From Rhodococcus xishaensis (lineage in GTDB: Bacteria; Actinomycetota; Actinomycetes; Mycobacteriales; Mycobacteriaceae), in the NCBI RefSeq assembly GCF_004011825.1, contig NZ_RKLO01000003.1, positions 186,001-250,000 of the forward strand: 64,000 nt of DNA. The letters are read 5' to 3'. The number at the start of each line of letters is the position of its first letter. Positions within the stretch are counted from its first letter, which is position 1. The notes under the pieces are model-generated. The model worked only from the letters and a program-made list of their open reading frames with translations. It was not told where the DNA came from and did no database searches. A program made the position numbers and the translations under genes. Below, one piece after another: positions 1 to 8,685 of the stretch.

Positions 1-40
1 CCGGACTAGTCGATCACTCTCCTGAACGATTGTCCAGGTC

Positions 41-685
41 CTAATCCGCCTCGACCGCCTTACCCGCGACAATTCGCGCCAGATCGTCCAGCTCAGTGAG
101 GATGGCGTTGCTGTCGCGGTCGACGAGCCAGCGCAGCACGATCCCATCGATGATGGCGAGCGCGAAGCGGGCGATCGCGTCAACCGGCTCGGTCCACGAG
201 CACCCCGTACGGCGAGCACACTCTTCGAGAAACGCGCTGGCCTGTACGTCCATGACCTGGTACTGCTCGTCGGCGACACTTCCGGCGAGGGACGCGCCGG
301 CTGCACGGTGCCGCAGCGCATAGGCGGTGATCTCGTACGTGAGCAACTGACGATCGGCGGTGGCCTCGATTACCTGCCACATCCCGGTAAGACCCGTGTG
401 CAGGACTTCGCGCAGACCTGGCAGCCCGACCGGTTCCTGGGAATCCAGCACCGACGTGAATGCCTCGTGGATACCGCCACTGAGTTGCAACACCAGGCTC
501 TCGGCCATGGCTGCGACCAGGGCTTCCTTGTTCTCGAAGCAGTAATGGACGACGCCGAGAGACACACCCGCTTCCTCGGCGACAGCGCGGATCGTCACCG
601 CAGCGATACCGCCGTGTTCGGCGATGGACAGAGCGGCCTCGACGAGCTGGGCACGGCGTTCTTCCGCGGGGAGCCGATTCAACAT
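41..685 (-). CDS. TetR-family transcriptional regulator
   Basis: This 214-aa protein is a one-component repressor of the TetR/AcrR family. An N-terminal three-helix DNA-binding domain spans about residues 8-56, with the helix-turn-helix at about 28-50 (VTIRAVAEEAGVSLGVVHY). The rest is a helical ligand-binding region of normal family length. The gene is divergent from the FAD-linked oxidase starting at 762, and a 6-4-6 inverted repeat lies between them. The likely role is therefore local control of that oxidase and of itself; this is inferred from position. The ATG at 685 follows an AGGGG stretch that can act as a ribosome binding site. The ligand cannot be told from sequence. Confidence 0.85.
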   Translation of the reverse strand: MLNRLPAEERRAQLVEAALSIAEHGGIAAVTIRAVAEEAGVSLGVVHYCFENKEALVAAMAESLVLQLSGGIHEAFTSVLDSQEPVGLPGLREVLHTGLTGMWQVIEATADRQLLTYEITAYALRHRAAGASLAGSVADEQYQVMDVQASAFLEECARRTGCSWTEPVDAIARFALAIIDGIVLRWLVDRDSNAILTELDDLARIVAGKAVEAD

Positions 686-730
686 CCCCTGATCGTAAGA
701 CCAAAGGCCCTATTTGCGTGTCTTATTTGC

Positions 731-746
731 TTGGACACTCGTCCAA
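731..746. promoter_or_regulatory. Candidate TetR operator (6-4-6 inverted repeat)
   Basis: TTGGACACTCGTCCAA has perfect 6-bp arms (TTGGAC/GTCCAA) around four bases. It lies between the divergent TetR gene (start 685) and the lactone oxidase gene (start 747 or 762), where a TetR repressor of both would be expected to bind. The assignment is by position and symmetry only. Confidence 0.55.
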
Positions 747-761
747 GTGAATAGTTACGGC

Positions 762-2072
762 ATGGCACAGCACACGTGGCGAAACTGGGCGGGTACCCAC
801 TCGTCGACACCACACCGATTCGAGACGCCCCGATCGGTGGCAGAACTCAGCACGCTCGTCGCGAAGGCGACCGAGCAAGGATTGCACGTCAAGCCCGTGG
901 GGGCGGGCCACTCGTTCACCGGAGTCGCCGTCACCGACGGCGTGTTGGTGAGCCTCGACAACATCGCCGGTATCGAGTCCGTACGCAACACGCCCGAGGG
1001 TCCGGTCGCGACCGTGCTCGCGGGTACACGTCTACGGAGCCTGAACGACCAACTCTGGGACCGAGGACTCGCGATGATCAACCTCGGCGACATCGACGTG
1101 CAGTCGATCGCCGGGGCGCTGTCGACAGGCACCCACGGGACCGGAGCACGGTTCGGTGGGTTGGCGACGGTGATCCGTGGGCTGCAGATCGTCCTGGCCG
1201 ACGGTTCGGTCGTCGACTGCTCCGACTCCGAGAACCCCGACCTCTACCAGGCCGCGAAGATCGGCCTCGGCGCAATCGGAATCATCTCCAAGCTCGACCT
1301 TGCAGTGCAGCCGGCCTTCACGCTGCGGGCGGTCGAGAGCCCGGCCCGACTCGACGAGACGCTCGAGGGGCTCGAGCAAGACCTCGCGAACGTCGATCAC
1401 TTCGAGTTCTACTGGTTCCCCCACACCAATCGGGTACTGACGAAGCGCAACACCCGGCTTCCGGGCGATTCGCCGCTGCAACGGGTCAGCCGGGTGCGCG
1501 GCTTCATCGACGACGAACTGCTATCGAACACCGTGTTCGACGGAGTCAACCGGGTGAGCGCCGCTTTCCCATCGGTCATTCCGCAGATCAACCAGATTTC
1601 GGCCCGTGCGCTCTCGGCCCGCGAGTTCACCGACCGCAGCTATCGCGTGTTCGCCTCGCCGCGCCGGGTTCGCTTCCGGGAGATGGAGTACGCGGTGCCG
1701 CAGGAGACGGTCAAGGACACCCTGCGGGAGATCTCGGCCTGGCTCGACCGATCCGACTGCCGGATCGCGTTTCCGGTCGAGGTGCGTTTCGCCCCAGCCG
1801 ATGATCTGTGGTTGTCGACCGCGACCGGCAGGGACAGCGCCTACATCGCTGTCCACCAGTACTACCGTCGCGACCACCGCGAGTACTTCGACGCTGTCGA
1901 AGCGATCGCCCGAGCCGTCGACGGCCGGCCCCACTGGGGCAAGATGCACGGTCGCACCGCCGCCGATCTACGGCCGACGTACGCGCGGTTCGACGACTTT
2001 TGCGCCGTCCGCGACAAGTACGACCCGTCACGAGTCTTCGACAACGACTACCTCCGACAGGTTCTCGCCTGA
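762..2072 (+). CDS. FAD-linked oxidase, D-arabinono-1,4-lactone oxidase / L-gulonolactone dehydrogenase family
   Basis: This protein of about 436 aa belongs to the vanillyl-alcohol-oxidase fold. An N-terminal FAD-binding domain carries the segment VKPVGAGHSF (about residues 42-51), whose histidine is the usual covalent flavin attachment site. STGTHGTG follows at about residue 120. A C-terminal ALO domain holds the HWGK motif near the end. Family members oxidise aldono-1,4-lactones to ascorbate-like products, passing electrons to oxygen or another acceptor. No strong ribosome binding site precedes either the ATG at 762 or the in-frame GTG at 747, so the start is uncertain and could be leaderless. 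The gene is divergent from the TetR gene and ends at a strong hairpin. The exact sugar-acid substrate is not determined. Confidence 0.85.
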   Translation: MAQHTWRNWAGTHSSTPHRFETPRSVAELSTLVAKATEQGLHVKPVGAGHSFTGVAVTDGVLVSLDNIAGIESVRNTPEGPVATVLAGTRLRSLNDQLWDRGLAMINLGDIDVQSIAGALSTGTHGTGARFGGLATVIRGLQIVLADGSVVDCSDSENPDLYQAAKIGLGAIGIISKLDLAVQPAFTLRAVESPARLDETLEGLEQDLANVDHFEFYWFPHTNRVLTKRNTRLPGDSPLQRVSRVRGFIDDELLSNTVFDGVNRVSAAFPSVIPQINQISARALSAREFTDRSYRVFASPRRVRFREMEYAVPQETVKDTLREISAWLDRSDCRIAFPVEVRFAPADDLWLSTATGRDSAYIAVHQYYRRDHREYFDAVEAIARAVDGRPHWGKMHGRTAADLRPTYARFDDFCAVRDKYDPSRVFDNDYLRQVLA

Positions 2073-2094
2073 TATACGCGGAACCGACCTCATA

Positions 2095-2132
2095 CCGGTC
2101 GGCACATCGCCAACGTGCGATGTGCCGACCGG
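2095..2132. terminator. Strong bidirectional terminator hairpin
   Basis: CCGGTCGGCACATCGC (2095-2110) pairs perfectly over 16 bp with its reverse complement at 2117-2132, around a CAACGT loop. It starts 23 bases after the lactone oxidase stop and lies in the gap before the convergent TetR gene, so it can serve both. There is no U-tract, as is common in actinomycetes. Confidence 0.75.
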
Positions 2133-2265
2133 GTCGAATCACCCACGCGACGACGAACTTCCGCTCCTACAGGGGCACCTCTGGACACAGCGCTGGGTGG
2201 GGCCGTACCGGTCCCGGTCACCGCGCAGATCGCGCGAACCGGTGTGACCACCGGAGCCGAGGGAA

Positions 2266-2898
2266 TCAGCGCGCGACAGCCACGCACTCGAGCAATTCGA
2301 CTATCGCAGTTCGTAGTTCGGAACCATCGGTCGGAGCCGAGCGCTCATTGAGCACGGCGTGCTGGAAGATTCCGTCGAACAGCGCATAGATCATCGCGGA
2401 CGCCATCGTGACCTTCCGGCCGTCGAGTTCCGCGAAGTGTTCCACGACACGGAAGATCATCGCCTCGAGGTTACGATCGAGTTCGGCGACCTTCTGAGCG
2501 AGCTCGACATCGAACATCGATTGACTACGCAAGTCGTACCAGAGTCGTTGCACCGGAGCGTCATCGACAAGTGACACGACCATCGCGTCGCAGAACCGTT
2601 GGCGGACCTCGTCCGCGGACGTAGCGGCGCCGACGACGCTGTCGTAGCGCGCGATACAGCGGGTCTTGTAGTGCTGGACACAGTAGGTGATCAGTTCCGT
2701 CTTGTCCTGAAAATAGTAGTGCAGGACGCCGTGCGTGAACTGGGACTTGTCGGCGATGTCCCGAAGACTGGTACGGGCGTACCCCTGCTCGGCAAGCGTC
2801 GCCAGCGCTGCAGCGGCAAGCTGCTCACGGCGATCTTCGAACTTGTCAGCGGGTCGCTTGCGCGTTCGGACAGCCGAACGCCCGAGCGTCTTCGTCAT
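2266..2898 (-). CDS. TetR-family transcriptional regulator
   Basis: This protein of about 210 aa has an N-terminal TetR DNA-binding domain. The helix-turn-helix (TSLRDIADKSQFTHGVLHYYF) is followed by a C-terminal helical effector domain. I chose the ATG at 2898 because GGAGGA lies four bases upstream; the reading frame stays open further upstream, but that part is low-complexity and not TetR-like. The gene is divergent from the SDR gene at 3098, and two related operator-like sequences lie over a promoter between them. It is therefore probably the local repressor of the 3098-8598 cluster. The inducer is unknown and may be a CoA thioester, given the ligase downstream. Confidence 0.85.
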   Translation of the reverse strand: MTKTLGRSAVRTRKRPADKFEDRREQLAAAALATLAEQGYARTSLRDIADKSQFTHGVLHYYFQDKTELITYCVQHYKTRCIARYDSVVGAATSADEVRQRFCDAMVVSLVDDAPVQRLWYDLRSQSMFDVELAQKVAELDRNLEAMIFRVVEHFAELDGRKVTMASAMIYALFDGIFQHAVLNERSAPTDGSELRTAIVELLECVAVAR

Positions 2899-2990
2899 CA
2901 ACTCCTCCATCTCACGTGCGCCTTCACAGCGCAACGCACTATACGGGAACTTGACTCTACCTGCGCAAACCACGTCCCGCGCGTCAAAGT

Positions 2991-3041
2991 TTGGACAGTT
3001 GTCTAGTGTTTTCTTGACAGTTGCCCAACGACAAGTAGTGT
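2991..3041 (+). promoter_or_regulatory. SigA-type promoter overlapped by two related TetR-like half-dyads
   Basis: TTGACA (3014-3019) and TAGTGT (3036-3041) are 16 bases apart and make a good housekeeping promoter for the SDR gene at 3098. Two sequences sharing the core GGACAGTTG/TGACAGTTG, at 2991-3006 (TTGGACAGTTGTCTAG) and 3014-3028 (TTGACAGTTGCCCAA), have partial dyad symmetry. The second covers the -35 box. Binding of the divergent TetR protein here would block transcription; this is inferred. Confidence 0.55.
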
Positions 3042-3097
3042 GATGCGCGTCGCAAGGGCGGCGGTCTCCGCCACCTCCTCGGCAAGGGAGCACTGAA

Positions 3098-3901
3098 GTG
3101 GGCACGTTCGACCTCTCAGGCAAGAAGGCACTGGTCACAGGCGGTGCACGAGGTCTAGGCGAAGGCTTCGCCCTCGCCCTCGCCAAGGCAGGTGCCGATG
3201 TCGTCATCAGCGACATCCAGGACGATCTGGGCAAGCAGGCCGCCGATCGCCTCGCCGAGACCGGACGCCGAGTCGGCTTCGTCCATCACGACGTCACTGC
3301 CGAAGGCGACTGGCGCGCAGCGGTCGCCGCCACCGTCGACTTGCTCGGCGGTCTCGACATCCTGGTGAACAACGCCGGTATCGAGGTCACCGGCCTGCTC
3401 TCGTCTTTCGACCCGGACGGCTGGCGACGGATGTTCGACGTCAACGTGATTGGCACCGGTCTGGGTCTCAAGTACGCCTTTGCCGCGATGGCACCGGGCG
3501 GCACAGCAGGCCGGGGAGGTGTCGTCATCAATGTGGCCTCCGTCGCCGCGACCATTGCGTTTCCCGGTATCGCCGGCTACTCGGCGTCGAAGTCGGCGGT
3601 GGATCGGATCACCCGGGTTGCAGCGCAGGAGTCCGGCAAGCTCGGGTACGGCGTGCGGGTGAACTGCCTCTACCCGGGCCTGGTCGCAACCGACATGGGC
3701 AACCAGCTAGCCGGTGACCTGGTCAGCCTGGGACTTGTGAGCGATCTCGGCGAGGCGATCGGTGCCGTTGTCGAACAGACGCCGTCAGGACGCCTCGGTG
3801 AGGTTTCCGATATGGCCAGTGCCGTCGTGTTCCTTGCCTCGGACGACGCCCAATTCATCAACGGCGCGGGCATTCCCGTCGACGGCGGTATGGGCATGTA
3901 G
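3098..3901 (+). CDS. Short-chain dehydrogenase/reductase (SDR)
   Basis: This 267-aa classical SDR is an NAD(P)-dependent alcohol/ketone oxidoreductase. The cofactor motif TGGARGLG is at residues 14-21, NNAG at 91-94, and the catalytic residues are S148, Y161 and K165 (YSASK). The length is normal. Translation starts at GTG 3098 behind a GGGAG ribosome binding site. It is the first gene after the divergent TetR repressor and promoter, and heads a run of five co-directional enzyme genes. The substrate is probably a hydroxyl or keto intermediate of the pathway encoded here. Aspartate after the second beta strand (VVISDIQ) favours NAD over NADP. Confidence 0.88.
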   Translation: MGTFDLSGKKALVTGGARGLGEGFALALAKAGADVVISDIQDDLGKQAADRLAETGRRVGFVHHDVTAEGDWRAAVAATVDLLGGLDILVNNAGIEVTGLLSSFDPDGWRRMFDVNVIGTGLGLKYAFAAMAPGGTAGRGGVVINVASVAATIAFPGIAGYSASKSAVDRITRVAAQESGKLGYGVRVNCLYPGLVATDMGNQLAGDLVSLGLVSDLGEAIGAVVEQTPSGRLGEVSDMASAVVFLASDDAQFINGAGIPVDGGMGM

Positions 3902-3984
3902 CTGTGCCGGACGCTGGCACGATGCGCGCCTTCCCTTCCACCCCTTCCCCCTCTCCACTGACAACACACACAGAAGGACATGAC

Positions 3985-5106
3985 ATGACCGACACGAAGC
4001 CTGTTGTTGTCTATGGTGCCTCCGGGTATACGGGGCGCCTCGCATGTGAATACCTGCGCGAGTACAACGTTCCGTTCATCGCAGCTGGTCGCGACCGCAA
4101 ACGCATCGAGGAAGGACTCGCGACCGTCCCCGGAGTCGGGACTGTCGAGCATGAGGTGGTCGAGGTCGAGCACAAGGTTGAGGCCCTGACCGAATTGTTC
4201 GCCGGGGCAAGTGTGGTCTGCAACTTGGTTGGTCCGTTCATCAAGTACGGCCCGGTGGCCGCCGAGGCCGCTCTCGCCGCCGGCTGTCACTACATGGACA
4301 CCACCGGCGAGCAGGACTGGGTCATGTATGCGCAGGCCAACTGGGGTGAGCAGTACAAGGAGAAGGGCTTGCTGCTCTCGCCGGGAATCGCTCACATGTA
4401 CACCACCAGCGAGATCGCGGCGAACATCTGTCTCGAAACCCCCGGGCTCGACTCACTCGACATCGTGTCGATGTTCAACGGCTTCCCGACCTATGCGTCG
4501 ACGCAGACGATCTTCCACAGTCTCAAATCCGACTGGTACCAGCTGCAGCAGAATCAGTACGTCCAATGGGATCGGACTTCGAAGTTCGAGATAAACGTTC
4601 CTGGCCAGCACGATCGCGGCCTGGCCCTGCCGTGGGGCGGGATGTCCCACCCGGTCTGGTTCAAGGACGACCCGCGTGTCGCCAACGTCCGGTCGATTGG
4701 CGGGGTTTACGACCGGACCGTGATGGAAGGCGTCATCGAGACGCTGAAGATGATCGAAGAGAAGATCAAGCCGCTGCCAGCCGAACAGCAGGAAGCGGCC
4801 CTGTCCGCGATCGCCGGATCCGTACAGGCAGGGATGCCACCGCGAGAGAACCCGCGGATCAACAAGTCGATCGATTCGGTCCACGCCTCCGGCCCGCTCG
4901 CGCGGGCGCACTGCATCATTCACGGCAACTGCAACTACAAGCAGACCGGTCTGCTGCAGGCATACGCCGCCTACTCGTTGCTTCAGCAGCCACCACGCCG
5001 CGCCGGCTTGGCATCGGCCTGCCAGGCGTTCGGTCACCGTGAACTCCTCGGTGTCCTGCGCAGCTTCGGGCTCGTCCTCAATCCGATCGTCGAAGTTCAT
5101 TCCTGA
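3985..5106 (+). CDS. Saccharopine-dehydrogenase-like NAD(P)-binding protein
   Basis: The 373-aa protein begins with a Rossmann segment VVVYGASGYTGRLACEYL (about residues 7-24), the nucleotide-binding signature of the saccharopine dehydrogenase / trans-acting enoyl reductase superfamily. The remainder fits the actinobacterial saccharopine-dehydrogenase-like group of unknown function (DUF5938-like). It is not a lysine-pathway enzyme by context: it lies between an SDR and an acyl-CoA ligase. The start at ATG 3985 is supported by AAGGA six bases upstream; the frame is open to 3904 but that extension is compositionally unlike the protein. It may reduce or oxidise a pathway intermediate, but neither reaction nor substrate can be read from the sequence. 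Confidence 0.75.
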   Translation: MTDTKPVVVYGASGYTGRLACEYLREYNVPFIAAGRDRKRIEEGLATVPGVGTVEHEVVEVEHKVEALTELFAGASVVCNLVGPFIKYGPVAAEAALAAGCHYMDTTGEQDWVMYAQANWGEQYKEKGLLLSPGIAHMYTTSEIAANICLETPGLDSLDIVSMFNGFPTYASTQTIFHSLKSDWYQLQQNQYVQWDRTSKFEINVPGQHDRGLALPWGGMSHPVWFKDDPRVANVRSIGGVYDRTVMEGVIETLKMIEEKIKPLPAEQQEAALSAIAGSVQAGMPPRENPRINKSIDSVHASGPLARAHCIIHGNCNYKQTGLLQAYAAYSLLQQPPRRAGLASACQAFGHRELLGVLRSFGLVLNPIVEVHS

Positions 5107-5299
5107 CGGGCAGCCGATGTCGACTCCCGTGCAATGCCGGAAGTTCAGCACTCGGCATCGCGCACATATCGATTGTCGCCCTTGTGCTCTGAACGCAAGT
5201 GAAGTCCGAAAGTCTGTCCTCGCCGCACATGGCGCAAGTCGTACGTGCTTCCTACTGTTCTCCTGTACTCCTGTTGAGCTCGAATCGAAGGTCTCCACT

Positions 5300-6781
5300 A
5301 TGAACTGGTCTGCATTGCCGGACGAACGCGCACGGATCGATCGCGAAGGCGCATGTATTGCCGACCAGCGGATCGCTTTGTCCAACGGCGAGTTTGCGGA
5401 GCGAGTACGTTCCACCGCAGTACAATTGAGTGATCTCGGGGTGAAGCCAGGATCGGTGGTGGCCGTCCAACTTCAGAATCGAGTCGAGCTGATCGTGGCC
5501 CTCTTCGCGGCATGGCGGGTCGGCGCCGCCGCGACCCCGGTCAATCCGAATCTGACCGATTTCGAGACCGCCCACCAACTCAGGGACGCCGGTGCAGCAG
5601 TACTGATCGGCGACGATCGGCCGGCGCCAGCTTTCGACGGCGCGTATCTCGACGTGGCGCAGTTGGGCGTGAATGTTGACGCGGACACCGGCGACGACAC
5701 ATACCTTCCGGCGCCCGGAGACCTGGCGCTGCTGATATACACCAGCGGAACGACGGGCTCGCCGAAGGGTGTCATGCTCACCCATGCCAATCTTCAGGTC
5801 ATGTGTGAGAGCGTGATCGAAGCGCTCGAAATGACCGCGGACGACCATTGCTTGCTGGTGCTGCCGCTGTTTCACGCCAACGCCATCGTGCTGAGCACGC
5901 TGACACCGCTACTTGTCGGAGCGCACGCCACCATCGCGGTCAAGTTCACCATCGATACCTTCTTCGAGCTGGTCGAGAAGCATCGCCCCACATACTTCTC
6001 CGCGGTTCCAACCATCTACGCAATGCTGGATGCGCTCGGAAAGGAGGTCCAGCCCGACACGTCTTCCATCCGACTGGCCATCGGAGGCGCCGCCCCGATG
6101 CCGGCCGAACTCATCGAACGAATCGAGACCCGGTACGGCTTCCCACTCATCGAGGGCTACGGCCTGTCTGAAGGCACCTGCGCATCGACCATCAACCCGC
6201 TGCGCGGAGCTCGTAAGCCGGGCACCGTGGGGATTCCACTGCCCGGCCAGCTCATCGAGATCGTCGCGCCCGACGGATCGCTGCGGCCACAGGGAGAGAC
6301 CGGCGAGGTGGTCATCAGTGGTCCGAATGTGATGGCCGGCTACTTCGGAAAACCCGAGGAAACGGCAAAGACGTTGGCGAACCGGCGCCTCCACACTGGT
6401 GACGTCGGGTACCTCGACGAGGACGGGTACCTCGTGTTGGTCGACCGCATCAAGGACATGATCATCCGCGGAGGGGAGAACCTCTACCCCAAGGAGATCG
6501 AGACGGCCCTCTACAGCCACGCGGACGTGCTCGAAGCAGCTGTGATCGGGCAACCGGACCCGATCTACGGCGAGGTCCCGGTTGCGTATGTGGCCCTACG
6601 ACCGGGATCCACGCTCAACACCGACGATCTCTTCGATGTCTGCCGGAAGTCCTTGTCCAAGTTCAAGCTTCCTGTCGAGATCGTTACCCGGGAGAACCTG
6701 CCGAAGAACGCCGTCGGCAAGCTCGACAAGCCCGCACTGAGGGCGCAAATGCGGGCGAATGGCCAGGCCGCGAATTCTTGA
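5300..6781 (+). CDS. Acyl-CoA synthetase (AMP-dependent ligase, FadD-like)
   Basis: This 493-aa ANL-superfamily adenylating enzyme activates a carboxylic acid with ATP and joins it to CoA. The P-loop-like motif YTSGTTGSPKG is at about residues 148-158. The acyl-pocket motif EGYGLSEG and the hinge motif around VDRIKDMIIRGGENLYP follow. The catalytic lysine of the C-terminal motif (NAVGKLDK) is present at about residue 474. ATG 5300 has GAAGG eight bases upstream. A 193-base gap separates it from the preceding gene, with no clear terminator in it. The short, compact size suits an aromatic, cyclic or medium-chain acid more than a long-chain fatty acid, but this is a guess. Confidence 0.88.
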   Translation: MNWSALPDERARIDREGACIADQRIALSNGEFAERVRSTAVQLSDLGVKPGSVVAVQLQNRVELIVALFAAWRVGAAATPVNPNLTDFETAHQLRDAGAAVLIGDDRPAPAFDGAYLDVAQLGVNVDADTGDDTYLPAPGDLALLIYTSGTTGSPKGVMLTHANLQVMCESVIEALEMTADDHCLLVLPLFHANAIVLSTLTPLLVGAHATIAVKFTIDTFFELVEKHRPTYFSAVPTIYAMLDALGKEVQPDTSSIRLAIGGAAPMPAELIERIETRYGFPLIEGYGLSEGTCASTINPLRGARKPGTVGIPLPGQLIEIVAPDGSLRPQGETGEVVISGPNVMAGYFGKPEETAKTLANRRLHTGDVGYLDEDGYLVLVDRIKDMIIRGGENLYPKEIETALYSHADVLEAAVIGQPDPIYGEVPVAYVALRPGSTLNTDDLFDVCRKSLSKFKLPVEIVTRENLPKNAVGKLDKPALRAQMRANGQAANS

Positions 6782-6820
6782 CGCGCGCTTTGACGTCCAC
6801 ACACACCGCAGGAGGAGCTG

Positions 6821-7591
6821 ATGGTTGGTCTGCTTGCTGACAAGGTAGCGATCGTCACGGGGGCCGGTGCCGGAATCGGCGCGGCGATCGCTCGCGCGTA
6901 CGGCGCAGAGGGAGCGCGAGTCGTCGTCTCCGACATCAACGGTGAGGCGGCGAGGGAGGTGTCCTCGTCCATCGAGGGGTCCATCGCGGTCACAGCCGAC
7001 GTCGCCGACGAAGAACAGGTAGTAGAACTTGTCCGTCGAACGGTCGCCGAGTTCGGTGGCCTCCACGTGGTGGTTCCGAACGCGGGTATCGCCACGACCA
7101 AGCCCTTGCTGGAGACTTCCCTAGAGGACTGGCGAAAGGTGATGTCGGTCAATCTCGACGGGGTGTTCCTGACCATCCGTCATTGCCTACCGGCGATGCT
7201 CGACTCCGGGGGCGGGTCGATCGTGAACATCTCCTCGATCGCGTCCACCACCGGTTCGGCCCTCATAGGCAGCTATTCCGCAGCGAAGGCCGCGGTGCGG
7301 AACCTGACGGAGACGCTCTCGGCCGAACTCCGGTTCCAAAACATCCGCGCCAATGCGCTTCTGCCCGGATTCATCGCTACCGACCTGGTCAAGTCGCACC
7401 AGCCGGACCTCGAGCGGGCACTCGGTCTCGAAGCCGGAGGATTCGACAATCTGATCGCGGCCAAACAGACGCGCTACGGCCGAACCGAAGAGGTGGCTGC
7501 GGCGGCGGTGTTCTTCGCGAGTGACCAGTCGTCCTGGTGCAACGGCAGTAGCCTGATCCTCGACGGCGGCTTCAAAGCTTCCCTGCTCTGA
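6821..7591 (+). CDS. Short-chain dehydrogenase/reductase (SDR)
   Basis: This 256-aa classical SDR has TGAGAGIG at residues 13-20, catalytic serine in NISS at about 138, Y152 and K156 (YSAAK). The usual NNAG motif reads PNAG (87-90), a tolerated variant. An excellent GGAGGAG ribosome binding site precedes ATG 6821. Its stop codon overlaps the start of the next gene by one base (TGATG), so the two are translationally coupled. It is the second SDR of the cluster and probably works on a later, CoA-activated intermediate such as a hydroxyacyl-CoA. Its sequence is clearly different from the SDR at 3098, so this is not a simple duplication. Confidence 0.88.
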   Translation: MVGLLADKVAIVTGAGAGIGAAIARAYGAEGARVVVSDINGEAAREVSSSIEGSIAVTADVADEEQVVELVRRTVAEFGGLHVVVPNAGIATTKPLLETSLEDWRKVMSVNLDGVFLTIRHCLPAMLDSGGGSIVNISSIASTTGSALIGSYSAAKAAVRNLTETLSAELRFQNIRANALLPGFIATDLVKSHQPDLERALGLEAGGFDNLIAAKQTRYGRTEEVAAAAVFFASDQSSWCNGSSLILDGGFKASLL

Positions 7592-8598
7592 TGCTCTCCC
7601 CAGCCGTATACGTTGTACCGCCCGGCGGCCTCGACCACCTCGTCACCCGGGACGTGGCCACACCCGAGCCGCAACCGGGCGAAGTCACGATCGAGGTGCA
7701 TGCGAACTCACTGAACCACCACGACGTTCTCGTCGCGAGCGGCGCGATCGAGACCGGTGAACCACGAATCCTGCTCTCCGACGCGGCGGGTGAGGTTGTC
7801 GCGGTGGGCGAGGGAGAGTCGCGTTTCGGCCTGGGCGACCGGGTGATGACGACCTACCTGCCGCACTGGCACCGCGGGCGACCCACCTTCGATGGATTTG
7901 CGAACTCGCCGGGCGACGGCGTCGACGGATACGCCCGCCGGTTTGTCACGATCCAAGCCGCCGCGCTGACCGCGATCCCGTGGAACTACTCGTACGCCGA
8001 GGCCGCGACCCTGCCGACGGCGGGGCTTTCCGCCTGGCGGGCGCTGTTCTCGTCGTCGCCGCTCGAACCGGGACAGACCGTGCTCGTTCCCGGTTCGAGC
8101 ACGGTGTCACTGTTCGCGATTCAACTTGCCAAGGCGGTCGGGGCCCGGGTGATCGGCACGTCCTCGTCGACAGAGAAGATGTCGAGGCTTCTCGATCTGG
8201 GTGTCGACGCCGCGGTCAACTATCGCGACAACCCGCAGTGGGGGCGAGAAGCTTTCGATCTGGCCGGTCACGGGGTCGATCATGTGCTCGACATCGGAGG
8301 GCCGGCCACGTTGGATCAGTCCCTCGCCGCGGTGAAGGTCGGCGGCCGGATCAGCGCGCTGGGCATCATGGCGGGTGCGTCGTCGACGGTCGATTTCACG
8401 CCGCTGCTGACCAAGCAGATCACGATCGAGGGTCTGCTGGTCGGAAGCAGGGAACACCAGGAGGAGATGGTCGCTGGGCTCGAGGGCCTCGCGGTCCATC
8501 CCGTCATCGACTCCACGTACCCCCTCGAAAGCCTGAGCGACGCGCTCCGCCACCAGGGGTCGGGCCGGCATTTCGGCAAGATCGTGGTCACGTCGTAG
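7591..8598 (+). CDS. Medium-chain dehydrogenase/reductase, quinone-oxidoreductase-like
   Basis: This 335-aa protein has a GroES-like N-terminal domain and an NAD(P)-binding Rossmann domain. The conserved coenzyme loop, usually GTGGVSLFA in this subfamily, reads PGSSTVSLFA at about residues 169-178, so the glycine pair is replaced by serine and threonine. I see no cysteine set typical of zinc sites. The INYR-type stretch (VNYRDNPQWG) is conserved. Translation is coupled to the SDR through a one-base overlap. Likely roles are enoyl reduction or alcohol oxidation in the same pathway. It is the last gene of the plus-strand cluster; no strong terminator follows in the 87 bases before the convergent deaminase gene. 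Confidence 0.83.
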   Translation: MLSPAVYVVPPGGLDHLVTRDVATPEPQPGEVTIEVHANSLNHHDVLVASGAIETGEPRILLSDAAGEVVAVGEGESRFGLGDRVMTTYLPHWHRGRPTFDGFANSPGDGVDGYARRFVTIQAAALTAIPWNYSYAEAATLPTAGLSAWRALFSSSPLEPGQTVLVPGSSTVSLFAIQLAKAVGARVIGTSSSTEKMSRLLDLGVDAAVNYRDNPQWGREAFDLAGHGVDHVLDIGGPATLDQSLAAVKVGGRISALGIMAGASSTVDFTPLLTKQITIEGLLVGSREHQEEMVAGLEGLAVHPVIDSTYPLESLSDALRHQGSGRHFGKIVVTS

Positions 8599-8685
8599 CG
8601 ATCGCGATTCGCCTGCGACACAACGGGTGCCGCACAGCCCGGGGTGGGATACCAGTCAGCCCTGTGCCCGGTCGTGAGACGGCCG

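Noticed and set aside
3904-3984. Extended N-terminus of the saccharopine-dehydrogenase-like protein
   Set aside because: The extension is Pro/Ser/Thr-rich, while a good ribosome binding site precedes ATG 3985 and the Rossmann motif begins normally from there.
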